Part shown: in pieces, positions 12,365 to 19,663 of the stretch
How the letters are laid out: every line of letters begins with the position of its first letter
How positions within the stretch are numbered: the stretch's first letter is position 1
DNA from: an uncultured Bacilli bacterium
GTDB lineage: Bacteria > Bacillota_I > Bacilli_A > RF39 > UBA660
Assembly (NCBI GenBank): GCA_934162325.1
Contig: CAKPIH010000021.1
Coordinates: 1-19,702, forward strand
Direction of reading: 5' to 3'
DNA: 19,702 nt
The notes under the pieces: model-generated
Told to the model about the DNA's origin: nothing
What the model saw: only the letters and a program-made list of their open reading frames with translations
The model's database searches: none
Made by a program: the position numbers and the translations under genes

Positions 12365-14620
12365 CTACTGAATTATTTTACTTACTTCCATTATATGATT
12401 TTTTATAGCGATATAGTCTGCTGATGAGACTTTTCCATCTTTATTGGCATCAGCATATTCTTTTTCTAGATCAGTTAATTTATTTGTTTCCATGATATGA
12501 TTTTTTATTTTGATATAATCTGCTGATGATATTTTACCATCACCACTTACATCACCATAGATTATTACTATATATTCTTTTTCTTCACTATTGGTTTTTA
12601 TTTTTATTTTATCTCCACTAGCTATTAGACCTGATTCTTTTGATGATGTTATGGTTATTTCTAAGTTAGTACTCTTTATTTTACTAATGGTATCATTGAT
12701 ATCTTTACCTAAGGTAAAACCATATAGGTAGTTATCTTTATATTTGATACCGGCTTTATCTAGTACTTCTTTAGTTGTTACTTTGGTATTATCTCCAGGA
12801 TCAGGAGTTGGCTTTGGATCAGGAGTTGGTTCTGGAGCTTTCTTTCTTGTTACATTAATGGTATATTTTCTAGTATCACCGTTAGCGGCTGTTACTGTTA
12901 AGTTTATATTGGTCTTCTCACTATTTAGGGCTACTGTTCCTAAGCCACTTATAGTAGCACCATTATATACTTTGGTTGCATCTACTGTTACTGATGAGAC
13001 ATCACTTTCTACTTCAATGCTGAAGTTAGTGTCATTAGTAGGACTACTAAATAGTCTTGTTTTGTTTACTGTTAGGCTAGATAAATAGTTATTAGGATTT
13101 CCTGTATTTGGGAAGGCTGTTTTATCGGGCATACTATTAAATATTGGTATATAGAAGGCAAAGCTACTATTTAGCAGGTTAGTACTATTATAGCCATTAT
13201 ATGTTTTATAACTTTGAGAATATGGTGCTTGGATATTTTGCATATACTGATGATCTGCATATGATGGTCCTATTAAATCCCATTTTTGTAAGTATTCTGT
13301 TTTTTGACCAACATTTACATAGTTATTACTTAGGAAGGAAGCACCCCCTACTACGGCTTTATATGGGCTATCCCAACCTTGGTTTTTGGCATATATTAGA
13401 CCATTGATAATGGTTTGGTTTTTATCTCCACCTGCTGCGGTTGCTCCAATGTTATAGAAGTTATAATAGCCTTCATAACCTGCTACTGTACCACTTACGA
13501 TAGTACTTCCTGATGCTCCTACTTCTTGAATTACTCTTGATATTAATACATATGGACTTATATGATAAGTATTAGCAGCCTCTATGAAGGCATCTACATA
13601 AGTCTTACCATCGCTACTAGCAGTCTTACCACTCATGAAAGTTCCTTTTAACATATTTTCTATTCCTTCTCTAGTATGGAAAGATGGGTTATATGATAAG
13701 TCTTCAAACATAAAGATATTTCTTTCATTAAAGAAGTTTCTTGGATCTATATAATATGCTATAGTACTAGTACTTGCGGCATACCATCTAGAACCTCCTC
13801 CAGTAAAGTTAATACTAAAGACATTAGTGAAATAGTTATATGACCAACTTGCTGTTGATTTTAAGCCGTCTAGATTACCATAATAGTCTTCGATTAGACT
13901 TCTTCCTGATGATTTATGTTCTAGATTAACGATATAATTAAAATCTAGATTAGTATTAAAGGGAATAAATTTCCATTTGGGATATAGGGCATGCAACTTT
14001 ACTAAGTCATCTAAATAACTTTCTGGAAAACCACTCTTTTTTAGGTTAGCTCGATATTCTTTTAAATCTGTTGTATCTAGATCAATATTACTATCAGAAG
14101 AACCTATATATTTACCACATACATAGCCTGTTGTATTTCCATACTTTACTTTATATAAACTAGTAGGACATGTTCCTTTACCATCTTTACCTGCATTTTT
14201 ATCTAATACTTCTACTTCGGTATTACAACTTAATCCTCCATTATTTATTTTATCTGTTCTATTTAAATCTCTATACATATATAATGGAGATGTATCTTCA
14301 ATACATAATACTTTTCCTTTTTCGGTAGTACTAGGAAGATTTACTTTTATAAAGTCTCCACAGGCATAGCCTGTTAATACTCCTTGTCTTACTTTATAAA
14401 ATGATGTTGTACAACCGGAACTTGGATTTGTACCGGCATTGGTATCTAATACTTCAACTGTACTATTACAAACTAATGAGTTATTAGCGGGACTTGTAAT
14501 ACTTGGTCTTAGATTTACTGGTTCATCATTATCTGGACAGTATACTGTTCCTGTAGTACTCGCGGATACTACTCCTATTAAAGATAAAAAGATTGTTAAT
14601 GTTAATAATACTTTTTTCAT
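12365..14620 (-). CDS. Secreted N-acetylglucosaminidase with paired SH3-like repeats, cadherin-like domain and C-terminal dockerin
   Basis: A 751-residue exported protein. Signal peptide 1-20; two SH3-like repeats (about 25-95 and 103-173), each with four cysteines at matching positions (28, 51, 70, 87 and 106, 132, 151, 168). A glucosaminidase-type peptidoglycan hydrolase domain spans about 190-460, with the expected catalytic Glu E366 in SRVIQEVGASGS and the downstream YYNFYNIGA motif. A cadherin-like domain (about 512-592, LSSLTVNKTRLF to RKYTINVTRK) and a Pro/Asp linker follow. A conserved segment with YGFTLGKDINDTISKIK (633-649) precedes a type I dockerin: two calcium loops, DVSGDGKISSAD (690-701) and DANKDGKVSSAD (724-735). 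It probably cleaves peptidoglycan glycan strands and docks to a cohesin-bearing partner not seen here. First gene of a two-gene operon. Confidence 0.88.
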   Translation of the reverse strand: MKKVLLTLTIFLSLIGVVSASTTGTVYCPDNDEPVNLRPSITSPANNSLVCNSTVEVLDTNAGTNPSSGCTTSFYKVRQGVLTGYACGDFIKVNLPSTTEKGKVLCIEDTSPLYMYRDLNRTDKINNGGLSCNTEVEVLDKNAGKDGKGTCPTSLYKVKYGNTTGYVCGKYIGSSDSNIDLDTTDLKEYRANLKKSGFPESYLDDLVKLHALYPKWKFIPFNTNLDFNYIVNLEHKSSGRSLIEDYYGNLDGLKSTASWSYNYFTNVFSINFTGGGSRWYAASTSTIAYYIDPRNFFNERNIFMFEDLSYNPSFHTREGIENMLKGTFMSGKTASSDGKTYVDAFIEAANTYHISPYVLISRVIQEVGASGSTIVSGTVAGYEGYYNFYNIGATAAGGDKNQTIINGLIYAKNQGWDSPYKAVVGGASFLSNNYVNVGQKTEYLQKWDLIGPSYADHQYMQNIQAPYSQSYKTYNGYNSTNLLNSSFAFYIPIFNSMPDKTAFPNTGNPNNYLSSLTVNKTRLFSSPTNDTNFSIEVESDVSSVTVDATKVYNGATISGLGTVALNSEKTNINLTVTAANGDTRKYTINVTRKKAPEPTPDPKPTPDPGDNTKVTTKEVLDKAGIKYKDNYLYGFTLGKDINDTISKIKSTNLEITITSSKESGLIASGDKIKIKTNSEEKEYIVIIYGDVSGDGKISSADYIKIKNHIMETNKLTDLEKEYADANKDGKVSSADYIAIKNHIMEVSKIIQ

Positions 14621-14638
14621 ACATTCTACCTCTTATAC

Positions 14639-14647
14639 ATTATATCA
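14639..14647 (-). promoter_or_regulatory. Extended -10 promoter of the surface-protein operon
   Basis: Minus strand TGATATAAT (TGn plus a perfect -10 hexamer at 14639-14644), about 18 bases before the ATG. No convincing -35 box is found 17 bases upstream, which fits an extended -10 promoter. Confidence 0.5.
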
Positions 14648-14712
14648 TCTTTTTCGATCTTTTTCTACATATATAGTCTTTTTTTTATTACTTTACATTT
14701 ATGTTTGGCACT

Positions 14713-14738
14713 ACAAGCCTAATTATTATTAGTCTTGT
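14713..14738. other. Interrupted inverted repeat
   Basis: ACAAG-C-CTAAT (14713-14723) pairs with ATTAG-T-CTTGT (14728-14738) with one mismatch and a four-base loop. It lies between the surface-operon promoter and the palindrome at 14744. No U tract marks it clearly as a terminator. Confidence 0.5.
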
Positions 14739-14743
14739 TAGTG

Positions 14744-14772
14744 TTATATGAAGACAATTTGTCTTCATATAA
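14744..14772. repeat. Perfect 29-bp palindrome (14-base arms, one central base)
   Basis: The 14-base arm TTATATGAAGACAA (14744-14757) is exactly repeated in inverse at 14759-14772 around a single central base. The sequence differs from the palindromes at 9847-10185 but the architecture (14+1+14) is the same. It lies between the transposase-family gene terminator and the surface-operon promoter. Confidence 0.85.
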
Positions 14773-14825
14773 GTATCAACCATACTTATTATATTTGGGG
14801 TGTAGACTATTTTTAGATATAATTT

Positions 14826-14853
14826 AAAAATAAGGAGAACTTAGTCTCCTTAT
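14826..14853 (-). terminator. Intrinsic terminator of the PD-(D/E)XK family gene
   Basis: Nine-base perfect stem ATAAGGAGA/TCTCCTTAT (14845-14853 with 14830-14838), six-base loop, followed by T residues on the minus strand. It begins two bases after the stop codon. Confidence 0.85.
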
Positions 14854-14854
14854 A

Positions 14855-15772
14855 TTACATATTATTTTCTATTTCTTTTATTTCTTTAATTGTTTTACCA
14901 GTTATTTTTGAGATAAAATCATAATCTAGTTTTGCATTTAACATACTCTTTATGATAGAAGTCTTTTCTTTTTCTTCGCCTTCTTTTAATCCTTCTTCTT
15001 TACCTTCCTTTAATCCTTCTTCTTTACCTTCTGCTCTCATACCATTTTCAATGCTTTCTCTTTTCCATCTTTCGTTTCTTTCACTACGCCATGCTGCGAC
15101 TAATTCTTCGTCTCTATTAGCAGCCCTAACATTATCTAAAAATTCTTTCTTCTCTTCCATAGTTAATAAGTCATCTCCTAATAAATAAGATAATTCATTA
15201 ATTGTTTTAGCGCAAAATATGCTTCCCCATCTTATTAAATTATCTTTCTCTACATCCTTATTATACATCATTTCATAACATTTAGCAATGTCAAGATCTA
15301 TTATTTTAAACATTTTAGTAGCCTCAGTTCTACTCTTTAAGTATATTAATGCTGCTTCGTCTATTACTTCACCGTTGGCATTATTGAACATATTTAAATT
15401 TAATAATCTTACTTTATAGTTATCTAACTCTTTTACTTTTAATCCTTTAGATAGTTTTGATAATAACAAATCTACTAAGTAAATGAAATTTCTATTTATA
15501 GAATATGCATGTTTATTAGCATTAACTTCTATACATACATAATTAATACTATCTATAGTTACGACCATATCATGTCTAAAATTCTTGCTGTCTATATACT
15601 TACCTACTGCTTCTTTTCCTATCATGGTATGAGCATTATCGTTTATCTCAATTTTTAATAAATATCTTAATAATTTTATTAATACGTTTGTGCTTTTACT
15701 GAATATTACTTTGAAAGCACGATCATAATGTAGTGGTAACATTTCCATATTGTCATTAATTTTTTCTATCAT
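14855..15772 (-). CDS. PD-(D/E)XK nuclease family transposase (Rpn/PDDEXK_2-like)
   Basis: A 305-residue protein with the pattern of the PDDEXK nuclease transposase family, related to the Rpn recombination-promoting nucleases. It opens with LPLHYDRAFKVIF, the usual start of the fold. The putative catalytic core is HDMVVTI (D68) followed by YVCIEVNAN (E82, N84), with Asn where the canonical motif has Lys or Gln; catalytic activity is therefore uncertain. Helical regions follow, and the C-terminus carries the family's charged repeat (GKEEGLKE twice) and an ISKITGKTIKEIKEIE tail like the recognition helices of these proteins. The ribosome binding site is GAAGGA. A leader-like repeat (copy B) lies just upstream. 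These genes are often multicopy and recombination-prone, which fits the repeat-rich surroundings. No terminal inverted repeats typical of an insertion sequence were identified. Confidence 0.82.
   Translation of the reverse strand: MIEKINDNMEMLPLHYDRAFKVIFSKSTNVLIKLLRYLLKIEINDNAHTMIGKEAVGKYIDSKNFRHDMVVTIDSINYVCIEVNANKHAYSINRNFIYLVDLLLSKLSKGLKVKELDNYKVRLLNLNMFNNANGEVIDEAALIYLKSRTEATKMFKIIDLDIAKCYEMMYNKDVEKDNLIRWGSIFCAKTINELSYLLGDDLLTMEEKKEFLDNVRAANRDEELVAAWRSERNERWKRESIENGMRAEGKEEGLKEGKEEGLKEGEEKEKTSIIKSMLNAKLDYDFISKITGKTIKEIKEIENNM
14980..15027 (-). repeat. In-frame 24-bp tandem duplication (two units)
   Basis: Two 24-bp units (14980-15003 and 15004-15027) differ at one base and encode GKEEGLKE twice in the charged tail of the PD-(D/E)XK family protein. 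Being a multiple of three, copy-number change would keep the frame. Confidence 0.85.
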
Positions 15773-15826
15773 TTCTTCCTTCTTTCTTCACATTTTACTC
15801 CTAGTTATTCTCTAGATAGGTTACTT

Positions 15827-15967
15827 CTAGGTCATATCTCTTACCTCCTTCATATATTAATACACTTTTGTTTTTGGTTTTTACCTCTATCTGTGATAAT
15901 TATTAAAAAAATTTATTATTTTTATGACCTTAGGCATAAAAATACCTCAGAAGACTATAGGCTGAAG
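15827..15967 (-). repeat. Dispersed leader-like repeat, copy B
   Basis: Related to copy A at 10268-10400 over its whole length. In transcription order: a weaker hairpin (CTTCAG/CTGAGG, 15962-15967 with 15945-15950), the fully conserved TTTTTATG/CATAAAAA hairpin (15919-15942), the conserved stretch with AAAAGTGTAT, and AAGGAGG (AGGAGG at 15844-15849). Eight bases later comes a two-codon ORF, ATG ACC TAG (15827-15835). The PD-(D/E)XK gene begins about 55 bases downstream, so here the element acts as that gene's leader. The gene-free stretch 15773-16098 otherwise holds only a terminator and an inverted repeat. Confidence 0.75.
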
Positions 15968-15970
15968 AAG

Positions 15971-16002
15971 AAAATAAAAAAAAGTGAGCTTTAAACTCAC
16001 TT
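15971..16002 (-). terminator. Intrinsic terminator of the sensor/GGDEF/BrkB operon
   Basis: Seven-base stem AAGTGAG/CTCACTT (15996-16002 with 15982-15988) followed on the minus strand by a run of eight or more T. It lies about 100 bases after the BrkB-family stop codon. Confidence 0.85.
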
Positions 16003-16033
16003 AAGTCATTTAGACTTCATATATAAGGAGATA

Positions 16034-16079
16034 ATAGTATTACTATGATTGTAGTCTGTCTTTATTTAAGTAATACTAT
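16034..16079. other. Inverted repeat between the BrkB-family gene and its terminator
   Basis: ATAGTATTACT (16034-16044) is exactly complementary to AGTAATACTAT (16069-16079) with a 24-base loop. It would form a hairpin in the 3' untranslated part of the operon mRNA and could affect its stability. Confidence 0.5.
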
Positions 16080-16098
16080 CAATATTATTATGATTATA

Positions 16099-16947
16099 TT
16101 ATGATTTATTATACTTCATTGTATTTATTACTATTCCTAGTATTAGGATAAAACATAATGTATATACCCATATTAATAATATTATAATACTAGATAATCC
16201 TCCATATACTAAGTCATATCTACCAAAGTATTTAATATAATAGCCAAAGAAAGCAGTAAATACTACCCAGCCTAAGGTTGTTATAAAGGCTCCAATAGTG
16301 GTTTCTTCACTTTTTATTTCTTTAGATGGAGCTATTTGATATATTAATTTTATATTTAAGAATATTATTATAAATGTTATAGGCCATTTTATTATACTAT
16401 ATACCATTATCATTTCATCTATTATACCAGTAAATGGTTTACTATTTCTAAGTAATTCTAATATTTGTTCTCCTAGCATAGGTACTAAGATTAAGAATAG
16501 TAAAAGTATTATTATGACTAATAGTATTATTATTGATCTTAGTCTATCTTTAATTATATTTGTTTCTTCTATTTTATATAGACTATTAGAAGCACTTATA
16601 ATAGCATACATGCCATTAGCTGCAATACAGAAAGTAACTATATTTAATAATCCAACACTAAAGTCAAAGCTTTGTCCTGAGATAGCATCTACAACTACTC
16701 TACTGGCATAACTAGGAAGTAAATCAGTAAGAAGAGATATTACGGAATCTATTGATATAGAAAAGAAACCCGCTACTATGACTATTATAGTTAAGATTGG
16801 TACTACTGCTAATACGAAACTATAGGCTAAGTAAGCAGGTAAGATTCTAAGTTCTTTTAAACTTAGAATCTCTATTAGTTTTTTGAAGTATCTTTTTATT
16901 TTAGCTTTTTCTATTTGTTTTTTTACCTTACCTACTATTTTATCCAT
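16099..16947 (-). CDS. YihY/BrkB-family integral membrane protein
   Basis: A 282-residue polytopic membrane protein of the YihY/virulence factor BrkB family (once misnamed RNase BN), thought to include transporters; no substrate is established. A basic amphipathic N-terminus (KVKKQIEKAKIKRYFKKL) leads to about six membrane helices. Family-like segments are LPAYLAYSFVLAVVPILTI (about 36-54), the helix around CIAANGMYAIISASNSLY, and the last helices around GGLSSIIILLIWVYTLCFILILG. I chose ATG 16945-16947, which overlaps the end of the GGDEF gene by eight bases and has AAAAGGA at good distance. A longer in-frame start at 17001 would lie well inside that gene and lacks a ribosome binding site. 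Third gene of the operon, translationally coupled to the GGDEF protein. Confidence 0.9.
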   Translation of the reverse strand: MDKIVGKVKKQIEKAKIKRYFKKLIEILSLKELRILPAYLAYSFVLAVVPILTIIVIVAGFFSISIDSVISLLTDLLPSYASRVVVDAISGQSFDFSVGLLNIVTFCIAANGMYAIISASNSLYKIEETNIIKDRLRSIIILLVIIILLLFLILVPMLGEQILELLRNSKPFTGIIDEMIMVYSIIKWPITFIIIFLNIKLIYQIAPSKEIKSEETTIGAFITTLGWVVFTAFFGYYIKYFGRYDLVYGGLSSIIILLIWVYTLCFILILGIVINTMKYNKS

Positions 16948-18967
16948 TATTATTTTCCTTTTTATTTCGCATATCAATAGTAGCTTCATTAATGGCATCA
17001 TCTACAGTTTTGATATCATCCATAATCATGCTATACCCGATAGCGGCTCCATAACCATATGGTAATTCTTTTAATTCTTTATATATTTTTCTGGTATAAC
17101 TTATGACATCTTTTTCACTATAACCTACCATATATACTAGGAATTCATTACCATCAGTTCTAATAATATCTGTATTAGGCTCTTGATTAACAATTAATGT
17201 ACTCGCAGCTTTCTTAATAATGGTATCTCCTTCTTCATGGCCATGGCTATCATTAATATCTTTAATATTATTTAAATCTATTATTACAAAGGCTTGAGGA
17301 TATATAACATTATCATCCCATTCTTTTATTTTTAAATTTAAATATGCTCTATTCTTTAATGATGTCATTGTATCAATATATTTTAATTTATCATTATTAG
17401 TTACAATGGTACTATTTTCTTTCTTTTTCTTAATAAAGAATATTAAGAAGATAATTATTAGAATTACTAAGATTGCTAATAAGAAAGTTGTTAAAAGACT
17501 AAATTCATATATTTTTGAATTTGTATTATCTTTATATTTTATAGTATCATAATTTACTGAAGATGTATAATATGTAAACATTTCACTAAAGATTTTATTT
17601 TTATTTACATCTCTAATCATAAAACTATAGTTATATGGTAATACTCCTTCATATATTACTTTGAAATCACTAAATTTTCTTGTTTTATAATAATCATATG
17701 TTGCTTTATCTATTACGACAATACTTTTATTTTTAATATTTCTAAGTAAGTCATCTGTATTATTATATCCAGTATTCTTAATACTATTTGTATTTAAGTA
17801 ATCATTTATATAAGTATTCTTTACTGTTATTACTTCTTTATCTTTTAATCCTTTGATACTATTTATAGCAAATGGTTCAGTGGATAAGACAACATATTTT
17901 TCTTCGAATAAATTAGTAGTTAAAATGGTATCGATATTTAAACCATTCTTATTAAAGTTAGCAAAGGCTAAATCTAATTCACCACTTGATAAGTCTTTTT
18001 TTAATTCTTCAATATTATTATAATATTTTACTTTTAAATCTACATCAAATAAGTCTTCAAAGCCACTTAAGTAATTAGATAAAGTACCTACTAAATCTTT
18101 TTCTTCTTTACCAGTAAATGGCATATAAGTTATATATCCAACATTATAAGAAGAACTATTATAACTCATACGATCAGCTTCAGTTATTTCTTTGTCATAG
18201 AAGAATTCACTTAAGAAGTTTGTTTTGTATGAGGTTTGTTGTTTATTTTTTTGATATCCTAGATAATATTTTTTCATTATATCTAAGAATGTTTTATTTT
18301 CTATGGTTAATACATATTTTTTAGAGATATCACTAAAATGATAAAGAATATGTAAATCATTTTTTAAGATAAAATCCATATACATGTTATATGGTACAAT
18401 AACATAATTTGTTTCTTTATTTTTTAATGCTTCTTCTAGTTCATTAACATTTTCTTTTTGTAAATATGATATTTTCTTTACTTCAGATAAATCATTACTT
18501 ACAGTATTTAAATCTGTTTTTAAGACTGCTACTGTATGGTTATCTATATCATTAATATTATTTATTACTTCTTCTTCAGTACTAACTAATACATAATTAT
18601 CTTCGTATAGTAAGATATCTTTATTTGTTAGACTTTCATTATTATTTAATACTCTAAAGGCATTTTTATTTAGATTGGAACTACTATCAACGGAATAGGA
18701 TATTTTATTAAAGTTTATTCCATAAGTAGTTGTAAAGTCATCTAGTAAATCAAAGATTACTCCTTTACCACTTTTTCCATATACTGGTACATCATTATAT
18801 ACGCTTATATCTAATACATTACTTGTATTATCATTAATCCATTTCTTTTCTAGAATAGAAAAGCTTGAATTATCTTTACTATAATTTAATATAAATATTA
18901 ATAGACTTACAGCAAATAAGACTGCTACTACGATTAGTACTATTACTTTATTATTCCTCTTCTTCAT
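16940..18967 (-). CDS. Transmembrane receptor with two SBP_bac_3-like sensor domains and a degenerate GGDEF domain
   Basis: A 675-residue protein: membrane helix (about 7-27), an extracellular region (about 45-480) that looks like two solute-binding-protein-type modules (about 50-255 and 272-480), a second membrane helix (about 489-512), and a cytoplasmic GGDEF-like domain (about 528-668). The second sensor module has YNVGYITYMPF at its start and the SGELDLAFAN segment typical of amino-acid-binding-type domains. The GGDEF domain keeps DTMTSLKNRAYL, the metal-binding Asp in IIDLNNIKDIND (D564) and GHEEGD, but the signature itself reads DGNEF (605-609) instead of GGDEF/GGEEF. No RxxD inhibitory site is present. 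Cyclic-di-GMP synthesis is therefore doubtful; GTP binding or a receptor role is possible. Its ribosome binding site (AGGAGA) directly follows the stop of the preceding gene. Confidence 0.85.
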   Translation of the reverse strand: MKKRNNKVIVLIVVAVLFAVSLLIFILNYSKDNSSFSILEKKWINDNTSNVLDISVYNDVPVYGKSGKGVIFDLLDDFTTTYGINFNKISYSVDSSSNLNKNAFRVLNNNESLTNKDILLYEDNYVLVSTEEEVINNINDIDNHTVAVLKTDLNTVSNDLSEVKKISYLQKENVNELEEALKNKETNYVIVPYNMYMDFILKNDLHILYHFSDISKKYVLTIENKTFLDIMKKYYLGYQKNKQQTSYKTNFLSEFFYDKEITEADRMSYNSSSYNVGYITYMPFTGKEEKDLVGTLSNYLSGFEDLFDVDLKVKYYNNIEELKKDLSSGELDLAFANFNKNGLNIDTILTTNLFEEKYVVLSTEPFAINSIKGLKDKEVITVKNTYINDYLNTNSIKNTGYNNTDDLLRNIKNKSIVVIDKATYDYYKTRKFSDFKVIYEGVLPYNYSFMIRDVNKNKIFSEMFTYYTSSVNYDTIKYKDNTNSKIYEFSLLTTFLLAILVILIIIFLIFFIKKKKENSTIVTNNDKLKYIDTMTSLKNRAYLNLKIKEWDDNVIYPQAFVIIDLNNIKDINDSHGHEEGDTIIKKAASTLIVNQEPNTDIIRTDGNEFLVYMVGYSEKDVISYTRKIYKELKELPYGYGAAIGYSMIMDDIKTVDDAINEATIDMRNKKENNNG

Positions 18968-18976
18968 AGTGTTCTC

Positions 18977-19438
18977 CTAACTATTAGTCCATGTAATGGT
19001 ATCTAAATTATGATGTTTATTACCGGTAATTACAGTATCTTTTTCTTCACCTTTCCATTTTAAAAAGAATGAAAAATCATAATATTCTAATTCACTATTT
19101 GTATAATTATCTAAGGTATTTGAGGCTATTTCTTTGGCTTTATCTACTGATGTATCACTTTTTAATGTAATAGTAGTATAAACTATTCTACCTTGAAGTC
19201 TTGTTTCTACTTCTTCAGTTAATCCTGTTTCTTCTACTTCTTGTTTTACTCCATCATATGTTTTTTCACTTATTTTTACTTTATCTATACCATCTAATCT
19301 ATTACCATATTTATTATGTGATCCTCCTACTAGTAACTCTACAAATATAACTATTATTACTATTAAGAATACTACTGCTAATAACAATATAACCGATAAC
19401 CCTTTATTTTTTTTAATCCAATCTTTTATTTTATCCAT
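18977..19438 (-). CDS. Small membrane-anchored extracytoplasmic protein of unknown function
   Basis: A 153-residue protein with a basic N-terminus (MDKIKDWIKKNK), one strong membrane helix (about 14-37) and an extracytoplasmic domain of about 115 residues (KVKISEKTYDGVKQEVEETG, RIVYTTITLKSDTSVDKAKEIAS, YYDFSFFLKWKGEE). No cysteines and no lipobox. I do not recognise the family. The domain looks like a compact alpha/beta fold. It is the first gene of the operon, nine bases before the sensor/GGDEF gene, behind a near-consensus promoter and an AAGGAG ribosome binding site. Its position suggests an accessory or ligand-delivery partner of the sensor protein (inference from context only). Confidence 0.8.
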   Translation of the reverse strand: MDKIKDWIKKNKGLSVILLLAVVFLIVIIVIFVELLVGGSHNKYGNRLDGIDKVKISEKTYDGVKQEVEETGLTEEVETRLQGRIVYTTITLKSDTSVDKAKEIASNTLDNYTNSELEYYDFSFFLKWKGEEKDTVITGNKHHNLDTITWTNS

Positions 19439-19469
19439 ACTCTATCTCCTTCTTATCTAATATAATAAT

Positions 19470-19498
19470 ATTATACTATAAAGGTAAATATTTATCAA
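19470..19498 (-). promoter_or_regulatory. Sigma-A-type promoter of the sensor/GGDEF/BrkB operon
   Basis: Minus strand -35 TTGATA (19493-19498), a 17-base spacer and -10 TATAAT (19470-19475), about 30 bases before the first ATG. One of the best promoter matches in the window. Confidence 0.75.
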
Positions 19499-19513
19499 TA
19501 GTTTAATATTTAT

Positions 19514-19608
19514 TTTCACTATAAGTCTTATAGTCTTATAGTGACATATATAGCCTACTATATAGTCTATATATGTAATAATTATTAGATATTATATTCA
19601 TAGTGAAA
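19514..19608. other. Cluster of nested inverted repeats
   Basis: An outer pair TTTCACTAT/ATAGTGAAA (19514-19522 and 19600-19608) encloses ACATATATAG/CTATATATGT (19544-19553 and 19567-19576). A competing pair TCACTATAAG/CTTATAGTGA (19516-19525 and 19535-19544) shares its left arm with the outer pair. The cluster lies between a terminator and a promoter, so it may be DNA-level rather than transcribed. No coding potential seen. Confidence 0.55.
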
Positions 19609-19637
19609 TACTTTTTAACTAAGAAATATACAATTAA

Positions 19638-19663
19638 AAAGAAGATAAACTAGTATCTTCTTT
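19638..19663 (-). terminator. Intrinsic terminator at the right edge
   Basis: Minus strand AAAGAAGATA/TATCTTCTTT stem (19654-19663 with 19638-19647), six-base loop, then more T. It begins inside the stop codon of the partial gene at 19662, the same stop-plus-terminator arrangement as other genes here. Confidence 0.8.

Noticed and set aside
11929..13088. Plus-strand ORFs at 11929-12279 and 12744-13088
   Set aside because: They are antisense shadows of repetitive Thr/Val-rich surface-protein coding sequence; no ribosome binding sites and low-complexity products.
14700..16100. Complete insertion sequence around the PD-(D/E)XK gene
   Set aside because: No matching terminal inverted repeats or target-site duplications were found on the two sides; the palindrome at 14744 and the repeat at 15827 are unrelated in sequence.
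16948..17001. Longer N-terminus of the BrkB-family protein starting at 17001
   Set aside because: It would overlap the GGDEF gene by about 60 bases, has no ribosome binding site and adds residues unlike the family; ATG 16945-16947 has an AAAAGGA site.
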